Of a stretch of 64,000 nt of DNA, positions 49,491 through 61,299 are shown in pieces. Under the pieces are notes generated by a model. It worked only from the letters and a program-made list of their open reading frames with translations. It was not told the origin of the DNA and searched no databases. Made by a program: the position numbers and the translations under genes. The DNA is from Polytrichum commune. Lineage: Eukaryota; Streptophyta; Polytrichopsida; Polytrichales; Polytrichaceae. Every line of letters begins with the position of its first letter. Position 1 is the first letter of the stretch. The DNA lies in NCBI GenBank assembly GCA_950295325.1, contig OX485803.1, forward strand, positions 48,499,554 through 48,563,553. The letters are read 5' to 3'.

Positions 49491-50056
49491 TCAAGCGGAA
49501 ACTTCCTTGCTGACGGCGAGTCCCTGCGCGCTCTTCTTAGGAAGCAAGATGGAGTGAATGTTCGGCAAAACGCCTCCGTTCGCAATGGTCACGCTCCCGA
49601 GCAACTTGCTCAGCTCTTCGTCATTGCGGACGGCAAGCTGCACGTGTCGGGGCACAATTCGGGACTTCTTGTTGTCCCTAGATGCGTTTCCTGCCAATTC
49701 AAGAACCTGCAAAATCATCCGTTCTGCGTCAGAGAACCATTTTCTAGAAACGTTCTTACAACTGGCGCAGCTGATAACTCCTACAACGTCATCCTTTGTT
49801 AGACACCTTCATTCACCGGAACGAACAAGAATGCAAAATGCGGAAGAAGAAAACAAATTCAAGAATACACCAACGGTCTCACCTCAGCAGCAAGATATTC
49901 CAGAACGGCGGCCAAGTATACGGGAGCACCAGCGCCCATACGAGTGGCGAACCTGCCAGCCTTGATGAGCCGCGCAATCCTGCCCACTGGGAATTGCAAC
50001 CCCGCCTTGGTGCTACGGGAAACGGCCTTCTTACCAACAGTCCTTCCTTGAGACAT
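49491..50056 (-). CDS. Histone H2A, gene 2
   Basis: Exons 50056-49883 and 49706-49491 join with the same phase-0 intron as gene 1 and encode 129 residues. It differs from gene 1 by a few residues: MSQGRTVG at the start, [14 protein letters not shown] in the loop-1 region, KKSRIVPRH, and a tail ending VSKEVSA. All histone-fold and acidic-patch residues are kept, so it should be functional. The ATG lies in a CAGGTGAAAATG context also seen in gene 3, where the CAG may be the end of a 5' UTR intron. Confidence 0.96.
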
Positions 50057-50342
50057 TTTCACCTGAGCACAAGAACTCCACACTGCGAGACACACCACAA
50101 ATATCACAACCACAGAATGACAACCCTCTGAAAAGAGCAACCTCAGCAGATTTCGTTACAGAGCATCAGAAGCAACGGCAAAAGGATCGCCAGGAACGGA
50201 AGGAGACAGGGCGAAATTACCAGATAGAAATTGAATCCTAGAAGAGCCGAATTGAATTGCAGCAGACTAAAAGAACGATTGAACGCAGGAGCGAGAGGAG
50301 TGCGAATCGATCATTGTTTCATCCTAATTTGTACTTCGGGAG

Positions 50343-50387
50343 TTCGCGCTCTATTTCTCAGCCAATCAGAACTTGGTCACGCGGATC
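50343..50387 (-). promoter_or_regulatory. Promoter elements of H2A gene 2 (E2F-like, CCAAT, octamer)
   Basis: TTCGCGC (50343-50349), CCAAT (50362-50366) and the exact plant histone octamer CGCGGATC (50380-50387) lie about 290-330 bases upstream of the ATG. Confidence 0.72.
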
Positions 50388-50674
50388 GAGTATCGGGATC
50401 GTTCATTCTCAGAATATGGACGATGTCGATGCCCTCCTAGATTTGAATGTCTGAGTTGGACGCCCACGTGGCACGATTTGAATTTGTGCGTGATTGTAAC
50501 TGTTTCGTTTGATTGCGCTCTGGTCATCGTTTCTGGTTTCATCCAGTGGATGTGGAAACTGTTGATGCAACGTGCATGCGAGGGTATATTCTCATCCATC
50601 CATGTTATAAAACTTTGCTTCTTTAGGTTAAAGGTTGATTGGTTTCATGAAAAGAAAAGGAAAACCAATTTTAA

Positions 50675-50890
50675 GCAATCCGACATGAATTTGAGATTGT
50701 TGGCCCTATCCTGCTCAAGAGTCCCCTCGATTGATTTCATTTGTGTCTTGAGGCGCGTGGTCACATAAGTAGTAGTAGGTTTTCTTTTTTTCTTTTTTTT
50801 CCCCTCAAGTAGAGAGAAGATTTCACAACCGGGAATCGAACCGCCAACCACTCCATTCGGTCTTGGGTACCTCTCCACTATCATCTGGTA
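50675..50890 (-). mobile_element. tRNA-derived SINE, copy 1
   Basis: On the minus strand a pol III A-box-like TAGTGGAGAGG is followed about 27 bases later by a B-box GGTTCGATTCC. The order and spacing are those of a tRNA-derived SINE head. The rest of the stretch, including CAATCCGAC(A/G)TGAATTT and CCTATC(C/A)TGCTCAAG blocks, is shared with 63817-64000. The element is short, non-coding and dispersed. Exact ends and target duplication were not fixed. Confidence 0.65.
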
Positions 50891-50899
50891 GTTTAGAGT

Positions 50900-53800
50900 C
50901 ATCTCAGACCTTAGTTCAAAGTTATTTCAATGTATATCTATTTGCTTAGAGCATAGTTCTAACAAGTGGGCGTTCTTTTTATGATTATGTTGTCTAAATC
51001 ATTTATTCGTACATTTTAAGGAACAAATCTAGAAATATGTATAATACCTCCTATAAGTTGATATTTAATTTGACACTAAATACCATAAACAATTTGATCT
51101 TTTCACAAGGCCGACACTCCTTGAAAATTAGAAACTAAGTGCAACCGAAGATAAGGTTTCTTTGAATGATGGTAGCAAAACAATAGCAAAACGATAAAAT
51201 AGGCCCCACACAATATGTAACTTTGAGTTCAACATAGTGTAGGGTATTATAAATTCCATGAAATAAGGTTTGTGAAAATGATATGTTTGTAAAAATGCAA
51301 AAGGATGAAAATGTGTTAAAGAACGTTGGATGACAAGGTTTAGGTAAGCCATTTGGAAGAGTTTGGTTTAGGTCATAGCATTGCATTATGAGAATTCAAT
51401 ATTTTGTTGGCATCTACAAATTCAATACATTCCAGCGGTTTGGTGTTGGCATTGTTTTTTGTTTTTTTTGTTTTTTTTGTTGACATGAATAAGAATGCAA
51501 CACTTTGCTTGAGGATAGGGAAGCTAGCATGTGAGCAGTGGGAGGTGAGCAGTGAGCAATAACATGAGATATAAGTTTTCCATGTTTAGAATATATTCCA
51601 TAAATTTTGAATAGTTTGTCTACAAATGAAATGCAAGGGGACATTTGACATTTGAAAAATAAACCATATTATCGTGGAATTCATGCTTTACAACTGGTCA
51701 AGGGGTCTATTACCATGTAATCATCCTGGTATTTGTAGATCTCTAAATAAGTCATAATATATCATTATATATAAGCTTGAATGTTAACAAATGGCACTTC
51801 AAAATAACTACATTTACCTACATAGATTGAAGATTCACAAAATTCATTTATGAACAATTTACTAACATCACATCATGAGAATATATTATTGAGTATTAGT
51901 GCTCAACAATAGTTGCAACCCTTTATGATTTGGGTATGATGCGCATGACCATGTTGTAGTTCAAAGTGATAATTGCATACATGAAGGTGTTCACCACCAT
52001 GTAGTCTACCTTGCATAAGATATATGAATGCATAATACACATGTGTTTGTAATATAACCCAGTGGCATACATTATAAGTGCTATACTCTCCCTTTTATTC
52101 CTATGCTTTAAAACATGTGCGTTTGGATTGTGCCAAAATTGAGAAGTTGAAAACCAACATCTTCTTGATTGAATATCTCATCCCACGGTTTGCTTTCAAA
52201 TTAAATACCTCATCCCCAATTCACTTTCAACAATCTAAAATCTACATGGTATTGTATCCATGTATTGGTAAAAGTCTCAGCGTGGTTGGTGCTTTTGAAC
52301 AACAACATAAGATGTTCTCACTCTATATGATCCATTTCAGCCAATGTTTGCCAAAGCATAAGGAAAACAAAGCACTCAATAAGGTGCATAACATTACCTA
52401 GCTCCTTGGTTATGGTCTATTGGACCATGTACCAAATAAGCATAACTCTCATTTAATTATGGGATTGCCAATTTATGCAAAGCACTCCGACTGTATATTT
52501 TGAATTTTTCAACAAGCAATTGTAAATTATCAAACTTTTTTTTATCATAACCTTTTTCTTTGGGAAGAGACCACCATGAAGCTAGGTAGTAATGTGTTAT
52601 CTAGGGTTGGGGCTAGAGCTCATGCCATTTGGGCAACTCTAGCCAAGTCAACCATAACCCAATCATTGGGGGATGGGGTGTCGGGGCTAGGGCCCATGAT
52701 CTGGCCACCCCATGTAGCCCCACCAAATCTTTTTCAATCTTTTTGATCCCAACCAACAACTACCCTGCCCCCCCCCCCCCCCCACACGCATGCCCGATTT
52801 CAAAAAACACTCGCCCTTGCATTCTTAAAGGCCGCTTGTCCACAAATCCCATATTCAGCACATTTCACGTTGGAAGTCCAAAATTCAATATATATGTTCA
52901 CTTCCCCTTAGTAAATAAGCAATTGATTGGGATTTCATGAGTATAGTTCAAAAGAAAAAGAAAAAACTATGTTCATGGGTTCTTATTTTGTTTTTCCCTC
53001 TTGGCTTGCGAATCCTAAGATTTGCAATCCACACAAGCTTACGAACATGTTGATAACAACGTACCTAATCATGGTTAGGGTTAGGAGGGTGAGCCCAGAA
53101 TAAACTGAGCGTTTACCAAGACTTTGAAAACCTGTAGTGTACTTGGGTTTCAACGCAGCCTATTTTAAAGATTTTCAAGATAATCGAGCCTTCAAAGGCA
53201 ACCAATGGTGGTCTTGCTTGCTATAATTAAGTGCCGCAATGCGATAAGTTAATCTAAATCATACGCATGCGTGTTAGGGAATTAGTACATGCAAGTGTAC
53301 CCTCATCCTTCCTTGTTAAGAACATGCCTCCTACATTGAAGCTAAATATGGTGTCAAGCCATTCAAAAAGATTATAATAACAATCAACCACCATAGTACC
53401 CCTTTGGTAGGATGACTTTAGGAAGTGCATAGTCAATTTCGTGAAGGTTCCAAGCTACTTCCTGAACCTTTCAACCCGTGTTATTGGATTGTTCTACCAA
53501 TTTTATGAATCATTTAAATTGTTTCACGGTTCTTTTAAAAGCAACTTGACATGTGGCACACCTCGACTTCATGATAGTGGATTTTTACTTCTAGCGACTT
53601 CATGATTTTTTCAAACCAAATTTCATAAATTTTCCAAACCAAGCAGTTCTCATATCCTCACCTTCTCGCATTCTCGTTTCACATTCTTCGTCTTCTTGTT
53701 TCACAACATGTGGTTATTGGTGAGAGTCTTTGTACCCAGCTTGACAATAGAATGGATTTGAACGCGGTGTAGGTTGCATAATGAGTTGTGTTTGTAGTTT

Positions 53801-54169
53801 CCAGCTCTCGTCGTAGCCATTAGTACAAGAACACCTTAGTCGTAGTTGGATTGCTTCCACAAGGTGCGTCAAGTTTAGTGGAGGCGATAATAGATAGATA
53901 GATAGATAGATAGATATCACTTAGTTCGAGGAATAAAAATGATCCACTTGCTTGTGATGCTCCTTTAAATGTCAAGTTGCAGATGCGCAACACTTAGACC
54001 AACCATTAAGAACTCGGTCGTCACAAAGTTTGTAGGCTCAATTTGTTACGATTTTGTTAGAAAACTAAATTGGTTCAATTCAGAACCTATGCCTAGTCGT
54101 CCACATAAATATACATGCATAGATGATACACTTTACTTACAACTCACACATTTTTATTTGAATGAGGGC
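50900..54169. other. Intergenic, no gene recognised
   Basis: AT-rich. It contains T-rich simple sequence near 51460-51480, a run of about 16 C at 52768-52783, and a (GATA)n microsatellite of six to seven units near 53890-53916. No coding region is supported. Confidence 0.5.
53889..53917. repeat. (GATA)n microsatellite
   Basis: GATA is repeated perfectly for about six units, then ends in TATC. Confidence 0.9.
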
Positions 54170-54892
54170 TTATCTTATGCTGGCATAATTGAATGTTATA
54201 GGCTCCGAGTCGGTAGTTTGGAGTTCCCACATGAACTGATGCGATGTCCATTGGGTTTCCTCTTCGTCTGTGAGTAGGTTTCCGTGTGCGTAAAGGTGGA
54301 ATAGGAAAGGCCCAATGTAGGAATGTTGGCCGCGCTTAGTGTTGGTTGCCAACTTGTGCACCAACTCCCCAATGATGCTTCTCCAATCCACCACCTTCTT
54401 CTCGGAGTATGCAAGAAGTAAGGTGGTGGCAAGGGTAAGAATGATGTTATAGGGCTTCTCCGGACTAAAGATAGGCACTAGAAAAGCTAACATCCTCCTT
54501 TCCTTCTCGTCTTTACAATCCTTCACAAAGTAGCCATACTTGGGGTCCAACCTCTAGGAGAATTTGTCCTTGGTACAATCCTCTTTCTTAGTGGCCATAC
54601 CTTCTCCTCCCTGCTTGAACCCGTAAACCCTACTCCACAATTCCGCATTCCACCTATCCGGTCGGCCCCGGATGGTGGAAGCGTAAACTTGGTCCACCTC
54701 TCCAGTGACCAACTCCCTCACCATCTCCTCACAGCGTACTCTCCAAGATTTTTCCCATAACCTGAGGCAGCTCATGTGCCTCAAGTCTGCCTCCAACTCA
54801 TTGCTCTCCTCTCGACTAGTGGGGGTGACCACGTGCACCTTGCGGAGGGCTAGCAGCTTGTCCGCGATCCTCTTCCGAGTTTGGGTCGCCAT
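54170..54892 (-). pseudogene. Unknown single-exon protein gene with one in-frame TAG
   Basis: From the Met at 54892 the frame is open for 112 codons (MATQTRKRIADKLLALRKV...), meets TAG at 54556-54554, then continues in the same frame for about 127 more codons to 54170. The reading therefore has about 240 codons with a single stop. The sequence looks like real protein: a charged helical N-terminus, RGRPDRWNAELWSRVYGF, then IFSPEKPYNIILTLATTLLLAY and IGPFLFHLYAHGNLLTDEEE. I do not recognise the family. It may be a transposon-linked or lineage-specific plant gene. The TAG suggests a recent pseudogene, though readthrough or a sequencing error is possible. It lies alone in AT-rich sequence, and its own composition is higher in GC. 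Confidence 0.6.
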
Positions 54893-54899
54893 GGTGGTT

Positions 54900-57800
54900 G
54901 CGGCCCGCCGTCGCCTGTGCGGTCCGCTCCGCTTTAAGGTTTCCGAGTCGAAACGGAATTCCTAACACTAACTTAATTTGATGTTTTAAACTACTTTAAG
55001 GATTTTAATTTTTCTTCTCAATTCTAAATAACCTACCTAACAATCTACCTATAAAGTATTCTACTTATTATGTTTTTCTTGGTCAAACCTATTATTTAAA
55101 CTTAAAACAAGGTTACTTAATATTTTAAGAAAATGTGGGCCGCGACAATGGGTAATATCATTTGTTCACACAAATCACATAAAATAAATCTCACTTCATA
55201 CATGATTTAGTGTGGGCCATTTTATAGGTTCACCTTTTTGCACTAATGTTTATCATTGTGGGGACATGATTAAAAAGAATGCATGTTATTGTGGGTTATG
55301 AATATTGATGTGACTCACAATAAACATGTGGCACAAGATTTCTAAATGTCATGCTACATCGAGTGCATGGTATAGTATGTGCATGAAAGAACATGACATG
55401 ACATGAATGAGGGAAAAAAAATCCTCAATAAAATAAATTACAACAATGTGAAATTCCAAATGATAACCCACTCCACCATAGCACCATGACAAACGTTCAA
55501 CAATTTGTGCGTGGAAATGTAAATCATGTGTGTGCCACATCAGCTATTCATGGGTTTCAATCAATAGTTATGTGACATTAGGCACTTCCACCTCATGAAC
55601 GATACAATGAATGGCAAAGTTGCCATGTTATATGATACAAAGATTAATTGGTGTAGTTGACTTACTTACTACAATGGGTTAGACCTAGAGTTCAGGTGGG
55701 GAGAGGGCCCCGTAGAAGAATGGTTTGAATACCAATGTGACCCACAATAAATACATGGCACATTCATTCTAATGGAACTCTAGACCTTAGATATATTGTC
55801 ATATGCACATCCACATAACATCATTCAAATTCATAATCGTGTTATGTGGGTTATGTGGGTTATGTGGGATTGATAATATTTCACATAAATATTTCCACAT
55901 TCAATCTGAATATGAAGAATATTCTATGAAATATTGTCAGTCCCATAGAACATTGTTATGAATCTGAATAATGTTATACTAACTAGTCATAAAATGTGAA
56001 ATAACTTGGTTGGTAAAAGAGTATAGTTACAATACCTTGGAACTCCAAATTATAACCCACATTACCGCAGTACGCTCACACATTTAACACTTGCCGAGTC
56101 AAAATGTAATTTCTTTTTGTGGCGCATCAGCTTATCAATGGGTTCCAATCACTAGTTATGTGACACGTGGCACTATCAATTCATAAATAGATTATTGTGT
56201 GTTGACAATGTCAATCATGGTCCAACAATTTTCAGATTATATCCGGTGTAGTTGATTGACCCGCTACACTCGCCTAGCCTTATAGTTGATCATGAAGGTA
56301 GATAGAGGATGTCATGGTAAAGAATGCAACATTTTCGGTGAGGTACTTGTTTCATAATTAGGAAAAAATAAAAAATAAAAAATAACGTAATATATGGTGG
56401 GTGGGTTTGATACACCAATTAACACCTACTTTGGTGGATTATGCCCTAACTTAGATTACACACAAGAGGAGAGTGGATGACAAGCCGAGTCAACACCAAT
56501 CAACTCATGAACATGATATGAAAAAATATGGATGATATTAGACCTCTGTGAATGACAAATCATGACGAGTTTTTATAATCCTTATGTTCTTGGATGAGAG
56601 ATTGGTTAGGATTTTTATTTTTTTAAATGAAATTCTATGTGCTTCACTACATCTATCTTCATTTGCAGAAAATGAATTATTCATATTGTGCTCACCTTAA
56701 TTAAAAGGTTGTTTTGAAACACAATCCCTTGTTACATAGCCTAACAAAGGACTGCATATACATAAACATATGATTTGATGTGGCCCATACTACTCTTGTT
56801 TGCCTAGAATAATTATCTTGCAATGAGAGAGAGTGTTGTTTCACATGTGTTGCTACATAATATGTAACAAAGACCCCAATACTACTTTTGGCACACCATT
56901 TTGAATGCCACACTAAATCATATGTTTATGGTCACTTTACACTAGAGCATGAGGGCCATTGACCCATAATATATAAAAATTTGTGATTGGTCAAGAAGCC
57001 ATAGACGGTCCAAGTTCACTTTCCAGTAGACCTTGAAAGCATGAGGGACTAAATGAAATTCAAATGGATGAAAATCTACGTGGCATCCTACATGGCAACA
57101 AGTGCAAAATGGTCCATGGTCTACTAGATATTGCATGACACCCATCAAAAAGAGGTGGGTCTAAAGCAAAACTTAGGGTTGTGGCAAGCAATCAAATTGC
57201 CATTGGCTCCTATAAATATTATAATGCCATGGTGAGGTCTTGGACTACTAACTAGTTTACATTGTCCATAAAATATGTTACAATCCCTTAATATGGTCTA
57301 CTTTCACTTTACACAAGAGCCCATCAATTGTAAAATTTGAATGTACCATATGAACTTTGGATGATTTTCAAGGGCCCTTAGATTTTCATGGTCACAACTC
57401 TTGGTCCATGCGTAAATCAACCCTTAGTGTAGTAAAACATCATTAGAAGCCTATTTGATCTTGTGGACCACAACCTCCATGCGCCATGTGAAGGATTATG
57501 TCTCAAATTGAATTTATGTTGATTTGAGGTAAGTATTTTATGTATATTGTATTAGAATGGTGAGCATTTTACATCAAAATGCAATTTTTTAGAAATCATG
57601 GTTTCACATTGCAGTTTACCATCTCATTTATAAAAATTTCTTTAGATATCAAGCTTAAAAGTACAACCAACAAATACTATCATATCCACTTTTCCAACTT
57701 GGATATTAAGCTAGGGCCATGCAAAAAGAAACCCAAAATGACCCACTCATCCTACATGACAACCAAGAAAGCCAACTTTCAATAGTCCAACACCACTCTT

Positions 57801-58250
57801 TGAGCATGTTAATTTAAGTCTCAAAAAGTACTAGAGTGATCCTATCAATTAGTTCCTATTTTCATGTTTTGGTCAATTGATTAGGAGGAATTTGATCCGG
57901 AGACTTCACAGTGCTTCACAACAACTCTATTATACATTACAATTTAGTGACAATTTAGTTCTTTCCAAGCTTTTGGAGATATGTGAGCTTTTAGAGCTTA
58001 CTGATGCTGTTACAATGAGCCTCGCTTCGACTGAGGAGGCGAACTTGCATGTGCAATTCGATCAATTCGATTAGGGGACCTGCTGCTACCATCAATTTGA
58101 GGATGAATCCATCTCAGAAGACTCCTACTTAGCAGTTATTTCTTGAATGGAGGCCATCTGTCTCGATGTATGATGTCCACCTCTATATGGTTTTCATTAG
58201 TTATTTGACAGACTGCATGGTGTTACGGAGCGAATAAACACACGAAAGGA
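54900..58250. other. Intergenic with diverged direct repeats
   Basis: No gene is recognised. Segments at about 55440-55700 and 56040-56300 are old direct copies: ATCAGC(T)TATC(T)AATGGGTT(T/C)CAATCA and TAGTTATGTGACA occur in both, as does GGTGTAGTTGA. A GTGAC(T/C)CACAATAAA block near 55312 and 55738 is also shared. Short GTTATGTGG iterations occur at 55842-55868. Confidence 0.5.
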
Positions 58251-58254
58251 TGGT

Positions 58255-58270
58255 GGTGTTAAAGAACACC
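58255..58270 (-). promoter_or_regulatory. Histone-type 3' hairpin of H2A gene 3
   Basis: In the mRNA sense GGTGTTCTTTAACACC, followed by ACC, lies 41 bases past the stop. The stem is identical to that of genes 1 and 2; only the first loop base differs (C for A). The second stem, GCTTC/GAAGC, lies at 58295-58311 with a different 7-base loop. Confidence 0.7.
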
Positions 58271-58311
58271 ATGTATGAATGTTGTGAGGCGCAAGCTTCA
58301 GAAATCGAAGC

Positions 58312-58874
58312 TCAAACGGGAACCTTTTTGCCGACGGCCAGACCCTGTGCGCTCTTCTTAGGGAGCAAAATCGAGTGGATGTTTGGCAAGACTCCTCCAT
58401 TGGCGATTGTCACACTCCCTAGCAACTTGCTCAGCTCCTCATCATTGCGGACTGCAAGCTGCACATGTCGGGGCACAATGCGGGACTTCTTGTTGTCCCT
58501 AGATGCGTTTCCCGCCAATTCAAGAACCTGCAAAATTATCTTTTCTGCGTCAGATAGACAGTTTCTTAAAAAAGCCACAGCCTGATAACACCTACAACGT
58601 CATCCTTTGCGAGAAAAAAAATTCCTAACCTGCATCCGCCGGAACGAACAAGAATGCGAAATCCGCAAACATGAAATCACGGGTATAGCAATAGGCTGAC
58701 CTCAGCAGCAAGATATTCAAGAACAGCTGCTAAGTATACGGGGGCACCGGCTCCAACACGAGTGGCGAACTTGCCAGCCTTGATGAGGCGAGCAATCCTG
58801 CCCACGGGGAATTGCAATCCCGCCTTGGTACTGCGGGAAACTGCCTTCTTCCCAACTGTCCTTCCTCGAGACAT
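58312..58874 (-). CDS. Histone H2A, gene 3
   Basis: Exons 58874-58701 and 58527-58312 join at the same phase-0 intron and encode 129 residues. The N-terminus [17 protein letters not shown] matches gene 1. Loop 1 reads [14 protein letters not shown] and the tail ends VGKKVPV. All canonical H2A features are kept and no H2A.X, H2A.Z or H2A.W hallmark is seen. The intron donor is GTCAGC, in place of the GTGAGG/GTGAGA of the other two. It lies 8-9 kb from gene 2, in the same orientation. Confidence 0.96.
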
Positions 58875-59184
58875 TTTCACCTGATTACAAGAGATCCACA
58901 CTGTAAGATACACCACAGAATCGTGATCACAAAAATGAGAACTTCTCAAAACAGCACAACCTGCATAATCTTAAAAAAATTAGACAGTTTAGCAGATAGC
59001 TATACAGAGCACCAGAAGCATTGGAAAGAGACGCATCGGACACGCACAGAGATTCGAAAGTACCGGATATGAATTGAAGGCTGGAACGTTGAGCAAGAAT
59101 TGCAACAGAGGGAGAGAAATTGAAGCAGGGGCGGATTGAATGGGAGTGACGATGAATGTGCTGCTCCTATTTGAACTTGGTCGG

Positions 59185-59227
59185 TTCGCGCTCATTTGTA
59201 CCCAATAAGAGACGGGCCACACGGATC
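59185..59227 (-). promoter_or_regulatory. Promoter elements of H2A gene 3 (E2F-like, CCAAT, octamer-like)
   Basis: TTCGCGC (59185-59191), CCAAT (59202-59206) and CACGGATC (59220-59227) repeat the order seen at the other two H2A genes. A GACGCCAAA site follows near 59300. Confidence 0.65.
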
Positions 59228-59309
59228 GGGCGTAGAAACCGTCCGATTATTCTAGCTCAACGGCTGCGATGGGCTCTTGGATCCTGAGTTTGAACTTGAC
59301 GCCAAATAG

Positions 59310-61018
59310 TCTCCATTTGAATTTGCCCGGCTTCATGTCCAAGTTCTTGGCACGTAGATGAATGATTTATTTCTTGTTGAAAGGAAGTTCATCCCTTCTC
59401 CAAATCTTCTGTTCATCGAGTTCATCTTCTGTCCAATGTTAGACTCCTATAGCTCTATTTTTAATACATTACTCAGGTGAGGATTTTACTCTTATTTTAT
59501 ACTCGTAGGGTACGCCCTAACCTCCGAAGTAACACCCTCCGTAATGTCACTCCCTCCCTTATATCCCAAAACCTTAGGGAGCAGATGTGCTCAGTTTAAA
59601 TATCCTCCTCGTTGTCACATTTCCTTCCCATATATCACGAGTCTTGACATTAAAACAATCCACCAAAGAATTCAAATTACTTGCTCGCATGCATCACATT
59701 GTCATTATTGTCAATATTGTAATGTTGACTTTGTGTTATTCCATAATGTCACATACTACACTGATCCTTTATTATCATGCATTTATGTTAACACTAGAAA
59801 TCTCCTTAATATTACGTGCAGTTTGGTTGCCACAAGCGTAATATTAGGGAGGTTAAAGTGTACTACGGTTAATATATGAGGGTATTTGTTGTTTTTGATA
59901 CCATTTGGGTCGGCTAGGGATTTGTGGTGTCTATCTACTTACACTTATGCAGTAGCAAGGTGAAACGCAACAAACTATTATATAGTTTGAGAAAACTAAG
60001 ATTTTATTATTTGCCTTCGGAAATGGCATCAAAGACCCGAACTAGTATAGTGAACTTCAATTGGAATGAATCAACCCACAACTTTGTCTTGTTTTTCTTG
60101 GAGCCCCTTCATCCACGATGGATGACTTTTCGTAAACACCACAAACTCCTATGATATAGGTATACCATGTAAGACCCTTCACCTAAGTTACATAAAAATA
60201 TCAAGTATCAACATGGTGTTCAGATTATAATGAGATTGTATAAACCAATGAATGATGGCTTAAATTTTTTCAACTCAAGTAAAGGGGTTTAGTAATAGCC
60301 GTTTCATACATGTTTATAGTTGAACTATCCCAACATCTTTTCACTAGACTAATTTGGGGTCTTGAATGTTATTTCCATAGTCAACTTTTGTTTGATTAAA
60401 CATTTTCCCTATAAAGAGTTCCCAAAAAATTTCACCTTCAATTTACTTAGGTAGCACGAATCCTTTACCACATATGAGTTATGCATACAAAGATTTTCTT
60501 ATATGATGTACCCACCAAGCAATGGGATTCCAGTGTGGGGATAAAGGACAACTCCAAAATTATCGGAAGAAGGCTCCGGTGATGGCACATTGATCTACAC
60601 TCAATGGTCTTAGGCGTCTGTGCAAAATCCTCGATGGCACCACCTTCAACAAGATTGCAATTTCACTACAAAGTGTATATATATATACTTCTATCCACCC
60701 CACCACCAAGGCTACGCACTACAAAACCTTCCTCGACACCCTTGTCAATATTGAGTTTCCAAGTGACACTTCAAACATACAACCAAAAACTAACCACAAC
60801 ATCAACATAGACACATTGCCACATGAGGAGGGGATAAGTATGAGGGTTAGGAGGCATATATGACGAGGAAGGGGTGGTGTGGGTTTATTACGTAGGATTA
60901 TAATTTGTATGTATGGGGTGATTTGGGCTAGGAATTTGATGTGTTCTAGTTGTAATTAGGTGTGGTGTTTGTAGTGGATGGTGAGCATTAACCTCCCTCT
61001 CGTGGGCATGTAAAAGGA
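59310..61018. other. Intergenic, no gene recognised
   Basis: Short open frames show no conserved domain. A TATATATATA tract lies near 60677-60686. Confidence 0.5.
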
Positions 61019-61110
61019 GGCATAACGCCCTATACTGCATCATGGGAACCGTGATCAATACAGGGTTAACGGGCTCACATTCACGCTGGTATGATATACA
61101 GGCGTTATAT
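61019..61110 (+). repeat. Dispersed repeat, copy 2 (first copy at 1045)
   Basis: It aligns with 1045-1143 in the same orientation. Its ends ATAACGCC and GGCGTTAT are inverted copies of each other. It is followed by a short (ATATT)n tract at about 61105-61130. Confidence 0.6.
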
Positions 61111-61299
61111 TATATTATATTATATTTCTTTGGGCATGTAGTTAGTTGACAACAACATAAGTAGTTGGTAAAGGTATGTGTCCTTCCATGTACATGGTTG
61201 TGATTAGGAATTTTAGTTTCTTGGAAAAATCAAAACGAAGGAGATTGTTTTCCATGTGGTAGTTTGTAATCATGTTACTTACTTGGAGTTGAAGCAAAA

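Noticed and set aside
56930-57430. Possible further copy of the 18317-18803 MITE family
   Set aside because: Only short pieces such as CACTTTACAC and CCAAGAG are shared; no paired ends or target duplication could be fixed.
44496-58874. H2A genes as H2A.X, H2A.Z or H2A.W variants
   Set aside because: There is no C-terminal SQ(E/D)-hydrophobic motif, no H2A.Z docking signature and no SPKK tail; the proteins read as canonical H2A.
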